NCBI GenBank assembly: GCA_039180865.1
Contig: JBCDCZ010000306.1
Location: forward strand, 1 to 5,457
Length of the DNA: 5,457 nucleotides
Source: JBCDCU01 sp039180865
GTDB taxonomy: Bacteria > Pseudomonadota > Alphaproteobacteria > Rhizobiales > JACESI01
Direction: 5' to 3'
In this document: piece by piece, positions 1-5,457 of the stretch
How positions within the stretch are numbered: position 1 is the first letter of the stretch
Layout of the letters: every line of letters begins with the position of its first letter
Program-made: the position numbers and the translations under genes
The notes under the pieces: model-generated
Databases searched by the model: none
The model's input: only the letters and a program-made list of their open reading frames with translations
Told to the model about the DNA's origin: nothing

Positions 1-70
1 AAACAGACGGCGCGATTCATAGCCCACCGCGCCCATTAGATGGACACGCTGAGACGGACGGGAGCTCACA

Positions 71-1288
71 ATGGCTGCAAACCGCGCTGAACGCCGCCGC
101 CAGGCTAAACTTGCGAAAAAAGCCGCCAAGGGTGGCAAGCTCGGGACCAACGGTGCGGCAAATCCGGTCGCCGCGATCCTGAAGGAAGCGGATGTTCTTT
201 ATAAGGCGAAGAAGCTTCCGGAAACTTTAGAAAAGCTCGAAGAAGTCTCGAGCCTGGACAGTACCCGCCATGATGTCCTTTCAACTGCGGGTCTGATTGC
301 CTTCGATCTCGGCGAATACGAGAAGGCCGAACAGAACTACCGTCTGGCGGTCACGGTTGAGCCGAAGAATGTGAAAGCCCAGTTCGGCCTCGGCCTGACA
401 TTGAAACTCCTGGGTCGGTTTGAAGAATCAGCCGAAGCCCTGCGCGAATCCGTAAAACTCTCGGGCGCAGAACCGGAAACCGTTCGCCGATTGATAGAAG
501 TGCTATGGCAACTCGGCGCGAGCGTTGAAATACCCGCACTCTGTGACACGCTTCTGCAACGCGAGCCGCATAACCTTGAAGCCGCCATGTATCAGGCCGC
601 CGCGCATTTTCACCGCGGAACGCCGGAAAAAGCACGCGCCCTCCTCGGCTTCGAAGACCTTGTGGAAATCCATGACCTGGAAGCGCCGGATGGATATGAA
701 GACATGAAGGCCTTCAACAAGGCGCTTGCGGACCATGTTGTAAGCCATCCAACCATGGCGGTCCCCGATAAGGCGGACGCTACCTATCACAACGATGATC
801 TGCACATTACCCGCGAACTGGTCGGCCCAGGCGGCGACGAAGGCCACACGCCTGTCAAAGATCTGGAGGCCCTGATCGCATCGAAGATTGCGACCTATCT
901 TGAGACGCGGAAAGACACGCTTGACCATGGTTTCATCAAACGCTGGCCGGAAAACAATCACCTCACGGCCTGGGGCACCCTATTAAAGGGACAGGGAAAT
1001 CTTGCGCCACACATCCACCTGCAAGGCTATCTTGGGATGGTCTACTATCCGGAACTCCCGCAGGAAATGGCGAGCGAGGCAGCCAATACCGGCGACGACC
1101 AGCGCGGGTTCTTGGAACTCGGGCGACTTCCCGACGAGTTTCCGGTTCCGGTGGAAACGGATATTCACCTCATCCAGCCAAAAGAGGGACGGCTTGTGAT
1201 TTTCCCAGGTTACTTCTTCCACCGGACGATTCCCTTTGAATCGGCCGATCGCAGGATTTCCATCGCGTTCGACGTGGTCGCGGATTGA
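71..1288 (+). CDS. TPR-repeat protein with C-terminal 2OG-Fe(II) oxygenase-like domain
   Basis: This 405-residue protein probably acts in the cytoplasm; no signal peptide or membrane segment is seen. Residues 5-23 form a very basic Arg/Lys/Ala-rich leader. About four TPR-like helical hairpins follow (roughly 33-66, 67-100, 101-134, 135-168, plus a partial unit to about 192), the clearest around GEYEKAEQNYRLAVTVEP (81-98). A linker (about 195-285) joins a C-terminal domain resembling the putative 2OG-Fe(II) oxygenase family PF13759. There HIH (H314, H316) and H384 in YFFHRT are the likely iron ligands, GRLVIFPGYFFH precedes the last histidine, and R394/R395 in RRISIAF would bind the 2-oxoglutarate carboxylate. 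In this family HxH replaces the classical HxD, so this is not a defect. The start is secure: GGAG at 61-64 lies six bases upstream, and the frame has stops at 20-22 and 50-52. The TPRs probably recruit a protein partner. The substrate is unknown, and hydroxylase activity is inferred from motifs only. Confidence 0.85.
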   Translation: MAANRAERRRQAKLAKKAAKGGKLGTNGAANPVAAILKEADVLYKAKKLPETLEKLEEVSSLDSTRHDVLSTAGLIAFDLGEYEKAEQNYRLAVTVEPKNVKAQFGLGLTLKLLGRFEESAEALRESVKLSGAEPETVRRLIEVLWQLGASVEIPALCDTLLQREPHNLEAAMYQAAAHFHRGTPEKARALLGFEDLVEIHDLEAPDGYEDMKAFNKALADHVVSHPTMAVPDKADATYHNDDLHITRELVGPGGDEGHTPVKDLEALIASKIATYLETRKDTLDHGFIKRWPENNHLTAWGTLLKGQGNLAPHIHLQGYLGMVYYPELPQEMASEAANTGDDQRGFLELGRLPDEFPVPVETDIHLIQPKEGRLVIFPGYFFHRTIPFESADRRISIAFDVVAD

Positions 1289-1358
1289 GGTAATCCTGAT
1301 CCACCTGTTGATAAATTGTGATGAACGGGGAAGCATATTCCGCTCAAAACACTGTGAA

Positions 1359-1383
1359 GCGGCATTTGCCGCAATATTTTGTT
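1359..1383 (+). terminator. weak rho-independent terminator-like hairpin after the TPR-oxygenase gene
   Basis: GCGGC (1359-1363) and GCCGC (1368-1372) form a perfect five-pair GC-rich stem with the four-base loop ATTT. A T-rich tract, AATATTTTGTT, follows (1373-1383). It lies about 70 bases after the stop at 1288 and on the correct strand for ending that transcript. The stem is short and the T tract is interrupted, so the call is tentative. A competing upstream stem, CCGCT (1340-1344) with AGCGG (1358-1362), shares bases with it. Confidence 0.4.
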
Positions 1384-1506
1384 AACCTCACACAGAGATC
1401 AATCAGTAACCATAGATCTCCCGATCAAGACCGAACGCAAACAAGCCGACATTGAGACGGCTGCGCCACCAGATAATCCCGGCGCGAAACACCAGAGGGT
1501 TTAAGG

Positions 1507-2724
1507 ATGCCTCGCGTAAATCGTTTTGGACTACTGATTTCCCTTTTTTCAATCTTCGCCCTGGTTGTGACGGCATTACCGCTCCCGGCGGAAGCAGCAA
1601 CACAGGCACAACTCGCAGAATATGAGCGAAAACTTGCGGCCTACAATTCGGCGTATGGCGCCTACAAGAAGAAGAACGATCGCTACTGGGCCGAGATCAA
1701 GCGAAAGCGTGACCTTCGCCGCAAACTGCGCCGCGAAGGAAAGACGATCAAAAAGAAACACTTCGTTCTTTCACAGCCGCCAAAATACGAGGGCCCGAAA
1801 AAACCACGCCATCCCGACTTCAAGCTGACGAAGAAGCCTCCGCGCAAGAGCACGCTACCGAATGCCAATCAGTTGAGGAAAGCGGTCAAAGACCTCTACG
1901 ATTTCACGCCGCGTGGTGGATCGGAAAAAGACTTCAAGCTCGCCTTCGCACGCGAGGCCCAGCGCTACGGTCTCTCTTCCGAGCAGATCGTTGGGGTCTA
2001 TGCACTAGAAACCGGTGGCAAAGGCCCGTTTGACCTCGTGTCAGGCGAAGCGATTACCCGCAACAACAAATGCAAAATGACAAAGCGCGTTGGCCGGCCG
2101 CTCTCCACAGCGATTGGATACTTCCAGCTTTTGAACGCCAATACATCGAGCACCCTTGCGGGAAATTTCCGCGGACCAAAAGACAAGCGGTACTCCACAC
2201 GTCTTCGCGCTCTTGCTGACCGTGAAGGCGGCAAACGGGCTCGTGAACTCAGGCAAAAAGCAAAGCTCTTGGAGCGTATGGTCAAAGACATGGACAAAGC
2301 CATTTCAAGGATGGATGTCCGTAAAAACAACTGGCGCGAATTCCGGGCGCTCGGCAAGACGAAACTGGGCCATGCAGTCCATGCGCTTAACCTCGATCTC
2401 GACATCGGCCCGATGATCCAGATGACTAAGCTTGCAATCGTCCGGGATTATGCCGTGAGGAAGAACATCAAGAACCTCACCAGCGAGCGTCTCGAGTTGA
2501 TGAATCTTGTTGGCTACCCGCGCGGAGCATTGATGCTCGCACCCGTGGCCAGCGACGTTCCGACAGCAAACTTCGTTTCCGAACGGGAAATTCGCGCAAA
2601 CCGCCGGGTTCTCGGAGACAAGACGGTTACGCAGTCTATTGCCAGGATCAAGCGCGTCATTGACCTTCGCAAAAAGGAATGCGGCAGCGAAGAGTTCTTC
2701 CGCGCCTTCCGCCAAGCGACGTGA
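1507..2724 (+). CDS. secreted lytic transglycosylase-like (lysozyme-fold) protein
   Basis: A 405-residue exported protein. Residues 1-30 are a Sec signal peptide: a basic start, a hydrophobic core (about 8-25) and a likely cut after AEA (28-30), placing the product in the periplasm. Residues 31-80 are helical and charged. Residues 80-118 are a Lys/Pro-rich linker that could bind anionic wall polymer. The core (about 140-345) has lysozyme-fold hallmarks: FAREAQRYGLSSEQIVGVYALETGG (147-171), with E168 as the presumed catalytic acid; AIGYFQLL (202-209), equivalent to the GLMQL motif of SLT enzymes; and HALNLDLDIGPMIQMTKL (292-309) followed by LELMNLVGYPRG (329-340). A Lys/Arg-rich, possibly coiled-coil stretch (about 231-275) lies between the second and third motifs. 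GAGGG-type Shine-Dalgarno bases (GAGGG, 1495-1499) lie seven bases before the ATG. It would cleave glycan strands if active; a structural or degenerate role is possible. The next gene encodes a wall-peptidase-like lipoprotein on the same strand. Confidence 0.75.
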   Translation: MPRVNRFGLLISLFSIFALVVTALPLPAEAATQAQLAEYERKLAAYNSAYGAYKKKNDRYWAEIKRKRDLRRKLRREGKTIKKKHFVLSQPPKYEGPKKPRHPDFKLTKKPPRKSTLPNANQLRKAVKDLYDFTPRGGSEKDFKLAFAREAQRYGLSSEQIVGVYALETGGKGPFDLVSGEAITRNNKCKMTKRVGRPLSTAIGYFQLLNANTSSTLAGNFRGPKDKRYSTRLRALADREGGKRARELRQKAKLLERMVKDMDKAISRMDVRKNNWREFRALGKTKLGHAVHALNLDLDIGPMIQMTKLAIVRDYAVRKNIKNLTSERLELMNLVGYPRGALMLAPVASDVPTANFVSEREIRANRRVLGDKTVTQSIARIKRVIDLRKKECGSEEFFRAFRQAT

Positions 2725-2765
2725 GCGGCGTCTTTACCAGCCATTAACCAGTGAGGCAGACTCCT

Positions 2766-2796
2766 GCCAAATCCTTAATGATTTGGCGAAAATTTT
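2766..2796 (+). terminator. perfect 8-bp hairpin with trailing T's, terminator or operator
   Basis: GCCAAATC (2766-2773) and GATTTGGC (2780-2787) are exact reverse complements around the six-base loop CTTAAT, 42 bases after the stop at 2724. GAAAATTTT follows, so the four T's (2793-2796) begin five bases after the stem instead of directly. The position suits termination of the transglycosylase-like transcript. The moderate AT content of the stem and the displaced T run weaken this. The near-symmetrical centre with TTAA also suits a DNA-binding operator for the downstream lipoprotein gene. Confidence 0.5.
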
Positions 2797-2813
2797 AACG
2801 ATTGCAGGGAATC

Positions 2814-2845
2814 CTCGCTGCAGGTGTCATACATCCTGCAGCGGG
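2814..2845 (+). promoter_or_regulatory. strong hairpin immediately upstream of the lipoprotein start codon
   Basis: CGCTGCAGG (2816-2824) is the exact reverse complement of CCTGCAGCG (2835-2843). One G-U pair (2815/2844) and one C-G pair (2814/2845) extend the stem to eleven pairs. TGT (2825-2827) and ACA (2831-2833) could add three pairs inside the loop. The 3' arm ends four bases before the ATG at 2850 and includes GCGGG, the only purine-rich stretch in the usual Shine-Dalgarno position. In mRNA the fold would therefore occlude ribosome binding. The pairing is seen directly; the regulatory effect is inferred. Confidence 0.4.
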
Positions 2846-2849
2846 CTCC

Positions 2850-3257
2850 ATGTTAAAAGAGTATGTCGTTAAAGTGTTTTTCCTCGGGACAATAGCCGTC
2901 ACCCTTTCAGGTTGTGCGACCGTTCCCGTCGTCAACCTCTTCCTCGCCCCACCGAAGGATGTTGTCTACAAAGACACGAAACCCTGCGTGCCGGGCGATC
3001 TGAAGCGCGTCCTCAATCACACGTCGCGGAAATTCGGCCGTGTCACGGTTGTTTCAACGAAGCGCGGAGCAGAGGAAAACCGGCGCAAGGGTGGCGCTGA
3101 GAATTCCTATCACCTGAGGTGCGAGGCGGTTGATTTTCACGTCGCTGCAAAGCCGAAGAAAGTCATCAAGCACTTGAAATCATACAGCGCGGTTGGCGGC
3201 TACAAAGCCTATTTCAGCCACTATCATATCGACACCGGACCGCGGCGAACATGGTAA
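2850..3257 (+). CDS. M15-type zinc peptidase-like lipoprotein
   Basis: This encodes 135 residues. The N-terminus is a lipoprotein signal: MLKEYVVKVF, a hydrophobic core and the lipobox LSGC (19-22), so C22 should be lipidated and the protein anchored to a membrane facing the periplasm. The rest resembles the peptidase M15 family (PF08291 type), whose members cut peptidoglycan peptide stems. Visible motifs are FGRVTVVSTKRG (62-73), the NRRKGGAENSYH segment (77-88) and AVDF, giving the H-x6-D pair H88 and D95. HYHIDTGPRRTW (124-135) supplies the third ligand, probably H126, plus D128. C46 and C91 could form a disulphide. The frame opens earlier at a TTG (2802), but the ATG at 2850 puts the signal peptide at the N-terminus and is preferred. 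The domain is short for the family, so DD- or LD-specificity, or even activity, cannot be assigned. It follows a lysozyme-like gene on the same strand, which supports a wall-remodelling role. Confidence 0.75.
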   Translation: MLKEYVVKVFFLGTIAVTLSGCATVPVVNLFLAPPKDVVYKDTKPCVPGDLKRVLNHTSRKFGRVTVVSTKRGAEENRRKGGAENSYHLRCEAVDFHVAAKPKKVIKHLKSYSAVGGYKAYFSHYHIDTGPRRTW

Positions 3258-3384
3258 AGCCACGTTCTGGCGCTGCACTTCACACATGTGCCATAAGCGG
3301 ATGAACGCTTTGCCCGTCTTTGCATTTAAGATCCATGCCTTATCTTGACATGCGGGAGGCGCAGGAACAGGGGCACTTTCATTC

Positions 3385-4683
3385 ATGCGCAGCCAGACGC
3401 ATCTTCCGCTTCATCCACTCAGAAGCAAGGTTCTCGATGAAATTCACGCAAGACCGTTCGAACCGGTCCGCGCGCCCGCCGTCATCTTAAGATATGTGTT
3501 TTGGCGCAATCCCGAAATCGATCATCGCGCGGTCTTGAGAGACTGGTGTAAAGCGCGTGATTTTGAAGTCCCCAATGAGAGCGACCGGCTGTTCCAGTGG
3601 AAAGATGGCAGCGCGCTCCTGACCTTTGAAGCCCATTCCGAATTCTCTTCGATCTCCTGGATGGGAGATCCGCAACACGTTCCCGAATCCGATCCTTTTA
3701 CCGTCTTCGGTGGCCCTCCCCCGGTCCTTGGCGAACTCATCAATGGGCTCCGTATTACTGTGCGCCCGTTTGGCCGGGCGAGTGATCAACTCCAAAGCGA
3801 AGACGGTGAGCCGAATATGCTGGATCTCCACACCTTCGATCCAGGCTCTTTGTGCGTGTCAAAAGCCGCATCGGGTCAAGCAATTATCGCAACCGATTTC
3901 CGGCAGAACGAATTCGGACTAACCCAGTTTCTTGTCGTCGATATGGGTATGCGTGCGATCAATTGCGGTGCTCTCACACGCTGGCTTGCAGAAATCGAAA
4001 CCTACCGGGCTGTCGCGCTCTTAGGTCTGCCTGAAGCGCAAAGGATTGCTCCAAAAATATCGGCTCTGGAACGCGAACTATCGGGCATCTTTTCCGACCT
4101 AGCCAGTCAAAAGACGACCGAAGAAAATCAGGAAGTCCTCGACCGGCTTTATCAAATCGCAATCGACCTCGAAGCTCTGGCAATTGCAAGCCAATATAGG
4201 TTTGCAGCAAGCCGCGCCTATGTCGGGATCGTTCAACAACGCCTCGAGGCTTTGGAGGAGAGCCAGCATCTTGGCTATGTCACGTTCAAGACGTTTCTGG
4301 AGCGGCGTATCGCGCCTGCCATCCAGACCTGCGATGCCATGGAGCGACGACAAAACGCTCTTTCAGAAAAAATCAGCCGAGCATCGGATCTGTTGAGGAC
4401 GCAGCTCGACATCGACCTGCAAAGCCAAAACCAGACCCTTCTAAAAGCGCTCAATGAACGCTCGGAATTACAGTTCCGCCTGCAACAAACGGTTGAAGGC
4501 CTGTCTGTGGTTGCCATTTCGTATTACGCCGTGAGCCTTCTTTATTATCTCTATCGCGGCATCCCCGGTGCAGCTTTTCTTGGTATTGAAGAATTGGTGG
4601 CGCTCTCGATACCGGTCGTCATTCTCGCTGTATGGCTTGCGATCAGAAGAGTGCGGGACCGGCATAGGGACGATCCCGGATAG
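3385..4683 (+). CDS. DUF3422 family membrane protein
   Basis: This 432-residue protein matches the uncharacterised proteobacterial family DUF3422 over its whole length. Family hallmarks I recognise are HPLRSKVLDEIHARPFEP (10-27), ETYRAVALLGLP (205-216), the YRF/AYVGIVQQRLEALEE region near 270-290, RRIAPAIQTC (307-316), LLRTQLDIDLQSQNQTLLKAL, and QFRLQQTVEGLSVVAISYYA before the membrane part. Residues about 205-370 look like long helices, probably coiled coil. Two hydrophobic segments near the C-terminus (about 373-390 and 403-421) should anchor it in the inner membrane as a hairpin. A basic tail (RRVRDRHRDD) would then sit in the cytoplasm together with the large N-terminal part. The ATG at 3385 is the only reasonable start, since a stop at 3346-3348 closes the frame upstream; AGGGG at 3369-3373 is a somewhat distant ribosome site. 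The function is unknown, and neither neighbour suggests one. It converges on the next gene with seven bases between stops. Confidence 0.9.
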   Translation: MRSQTHLPLHPLRSKVLDEIHARPFEPVRAPAVILRYVFWRNPEIDHRAVLRDWCKARDFEVPNESDRLFQWKDGSALLTFEAHSEFSSISWMGDPQHVPESDPFTVFGGPPPVLGELINGLRITVRPFGRASDQLQSEDGEPNMLDLHTFDPGSLCVSKAASGQAIIATDFRQNEFGLTQFLVVDMGMRAINCGALTRWLAEIETYRAVALLGLPEAQRIAPKISALERELSGIFSDLASQKTTEENQEVLDRLYQIAIDLEALAIASQYRFAASRAYVGIVQQRLEALEESQHLGYVTFKTFLERRIAPAIQTCDAMERRQNALSEKISRASDLLRTQLDIDLQSQNQTLLKALNERSELQFRLQQTVEGLSVVAISYYAVSLLYYLYRGIPGAAFLGIEELVALSIPVVILAVWLAIRRVRDRHRDDPG

Positions 4684-4690
4684 CCTCCAT

Positions 4691-5263
4691 CTATCCCCTG
4701 TCCTGGGAATGGTATTCCGGGTTCGGACGCATATCGACGGCACTCGCCATCCGATTTGACATGTTGAAAAAGCTTGCGACCGCAGCAACATCCCAGATGT
4801 CGCGTTCCGAGAAACCGACATCGCGCAATGATTGACGATCCGTTTCCTCGATAAGTCCCGGGCTTTCTGTGAGCTTGACGGCGAAGTCGAGCATGGCCCG
4901 TTCGCGAGCACCGAGATCGGCGACCCGATAATTCATCACCATCATTTCACCGAGTTCCGGATTTCCTGAGAGACCACGCACACTCGCTCCGTGGGCGGTG
5001 AGGCAATAATAGCAGCGGTTAACCGAGGAGACCGCGACCGCAATCATTTCCCGTTCGAGCTTGGAAAGTCCGGACGGCGCCAGCATCAGGTCGTTGTACA
5101 AGTCGGTGAAGCATCTGAGCTTGCCTTCATCGAACGAATAGGCCCTCAGCACATTGGGAATAAGACCCAGCTTTTCTTCGCAAACCTGGAAATAGGCTTG
5201 CGTTTCATCACTGAGCGGTTCGTCCGGCGCAAGATCGAGCGCCATAACCTCATCTTGAGACAC
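4691..5263 (-). CDS. AhpD-like peroxidase-related protein (CMD superfamily)
   Basis: With the GTG start at 5263 the product has 190 residues, normal for the uncharacterised peroxidase-related enzyme family (TIGR01926 type). The fold is that of AhpD and carboxymuconolactone decarboxylase. The redox motif is complete: CYYCLTAH gives C84, C87 and H91, preceded by the typical EREMIAVAVSSVN. Other family marks are GLIPNVLRAYS (33-43) and the C-terminal IWDVAAVASFFNMSNRMAS and DMRPNPEYH. It is probably a cytoplasmic thiol-disulphide antioxidant or peroxide reductase; the electron donor and substrate are unknown. No ahpC or sigma-factor gene, common partners of such proteins, is visible beside it. 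The frame is open to a GTG at 5320, with ATG codons at 5278 and 5269. I chose 5263 because GGAGGG at 5276-5271 sits seven bases before it but only one base before the 5269 ATG. The stop is secure. No convincing terminator is seen in the 7-base convergent gap. Confidence 0.85.
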   Translation of the reverse strand: MSQDEVMALDLAPDEPLSDETQAYFQVCEEKLGLIPNVLRAYSFDEGKLRCFTDLYNDLMLAPSGLSKLEREMIAVAVSSVNRCYYCLTAHGASVRGLSGNPELGEMMVMNYRVADLGARERAMLDFAVKLTESPGLIEETDRQSLRDVGFSERDIWDVAAVASFFNMSNRMASAVDMRPNPEYHSQDRG

Positions 5264-5270
5264 AATCATT

Positions 5271-5276
5271 CCCTCC
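5271..5276 (-). promoter_or_regulatory. Shine-Dalgarno GGAGGG that decides the AhpD-like start
   Basis: Read on the minus strand, GGAGGG is the best ribosome-binding match in the region. Its spacing is seven bases to the GTG at 5263, one base to the ATG at 5269, and it overlaps the codons after the ATG at 5278. It therefore argues for initiation at 5263, giving a 190-residue product. The longer 209-residue reading from GTG 5320 has no comparable site. Confidence 0.55.
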
Positions 5277-5393
5277 ATCCGGTATCGTCCAGCATTTCGC
5301 ACCGATAAATCGGCGGACACTGAACAATCATTAAACCCTTACGGGGCTAAGTGTTGCATTATCGGCCCTTCCGCACCACAGTTTGCGCCGAGG

Positions 5394-5423
5394 GCAAATT
5401 CATAAGGCAATGGCCTTATTTGC
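5394..5423. promoter_or_regulatory. palindrome upstream of the truncated last gene, operator or leader hairpin
   Basis: ATAAGGC (5402-5408) and GCCTTAT (5413-5419) are exact reverse complements separated by AATG. GCAA (5394-5397) and TTGC (5420-5423) add four outer pairs, leaving a four-base bulge (5398-5401) on the left. The element ends four bases before the Shine-Dalgarno GGAGG (5427-5431) of the gene starting at 5440. It lies in the intergenic region between two divergently transcribed genes. A repressor site, or an RNA hairpin next to the ribosome site, are both possible; I do not recognise the motif as belonging to a named regulator. Confidence 0.4.
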
Positions 5424-5439
5424 ATTGGAGGACAGGGGC

Positions 5440-5457
5440 ATGCTCGATCACGAAGAG
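5440..5457 (+). CDS. start of an unidentified gene, cut by the window edge
   Basis: Only six codons are present (MLDHEE), too few to identify a product. The call rests on a strong Shine-Dalgarno, GGAGG at 5427-5431, eight bases before the ATG. An in-frame ATG at 5410 would add ten residues (MALFALEDRG). That start lies inside the loop of the palindrome at 5394-5423 and has no good ribosome site, so 5440 is preferred. The gene diverges from the AhpD-like gene, and the two may share control sequences between 5264 and 5439. On the minus strand GATAAT (5363-5358) resembles a -10 element for the AhpD-like gene, but no good -35 partner was found. Confidence 0.55.

Noticed and set aside
503..961. 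Long minus-strand frame (152 codons) opposite the TPR-oxygenase gene
   Set aside because: It lies wholly opposite a gene with clear family motifs, and its translation shows no recognisable domain.
1382..1387. TTAACC here and at 2744-2749 as CtrA-type binding sites
   Set aside because: The second TTAA half at seven-base spacing is missing in both places; single half-sites are common by chance.
2305..2715. Minus-strand frames of about 135 codons opposite the lysozyme-like gene
   Set aside because: Antisense shadows of a well-supported coding region, without a ribosome site or domain.
2802..2849. TTG at 2802 as the start of the M15-like lipoprotein
   Set aside because: It would place sixteen residues before the lipoprotein signal, has no Shine-Dalgarno, and would put the strong hairpin inside coding sequence. 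The ATG at 2850 gives a normal signal peptide.
3295..3310. AAGCG/CGCTT five-pair hairpin downstream of the lipoprotein gene as a terminator
   Set aside because: Low GC content, a six-base loop and no following T run; the gap 3258-3384 otherwise shows no clear signal.
3345..3350. Perfect TTGACA resembling a -35 element before the DUF3422 gene
   Set aside because: The sequence 16-18 bases downstream is GC-rich (around CAGGGG) with no -10-like match, and the start codon follows too closely.
4667..4720. GGGA/TCCC and CCCGGA/TCCGGG repeats near the convergent stops as a bidirectional terminator
   Set aside because: The stems are four and six pairs, the latter with a loop of over thirty bases, and neither has a T tract on either strand.
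4468..4911. Minus-strand 147-codon frame spanning the convergent gene ends
   Set aside because: It overlaps two well-supported genes in other frames and resembles no protein family I know.

Overview
The window looks like an ordinary chromosomal segment of an alphaproteobacterium, perhaps of the Hyphomicrobiales/Rhodobiaceae type. I infer this from three things: moderately GC-rich, densely packed genes; a DUF3422 membrane protein, a family I know mainly from Proteobacteria; and a lysozyme-fold protein whose motifs resemble alphaproteobacterial relatives I remember. No rRNA, tRNA, CRISPR array, insertion sequence, phage gene or attachment site is visible. No gene-free stretch exceeds about 220 bases.

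Layout, left to right. Positions 1-70 are the leader of the first gene, possibly with the edge of another gene. Positions 71-1288 (+) encode a TPR protein fused to a C-terminal 2-oxoglutarate/Fe(II) oxygenase-like domain. A 218-base gap follows, holding a weak terminator-like hairpin and an overlapping alternative stem. Positions 1507-2724 (+) encode a secreted, very basic lysozyme-fold protein that resembles a lytic transglycosylase. The next gap (2725-2849) holds two strong inverted repeats: a terminator or operator candidate, and a hairpin covering the ribosome-binding region of the next gene. Positions 2850-3257 (+) encode a small lipoprotein with a zinc peptidase M15-type domain. After a 127-base gap, positions 3385-4683 (+) encode a DUF3422 inner-membrane protein. 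It converges, with only 7 bases between stop codons, on a minus-strand AhpD-like (carboxymuconolactone decarboxylase superfamily) peroxidase-related gene that ends at 4691. A divergent intergenic region with a palindrome leads to the first codons of a plus-strand gene cut by the window edge (5440-5457).

Functionally, the best-supported link is the neighbouring pair of exported envelope proteins, which could act on the glycan strand and the peptide stem of peptidoglycan respectively. The oxygenase-like, DUF3422 and AhpD-like genes show no clear pathway connection to that pair or to one another. I found no strong candidate for an entirely new system. The most noteworthy signals are the two consecutive dyads between the wall-hydrolase genes, the palindrome ahead of the truncated last gene, and the unstudied TPR-oxygenase and lysozyme-fold proteins.
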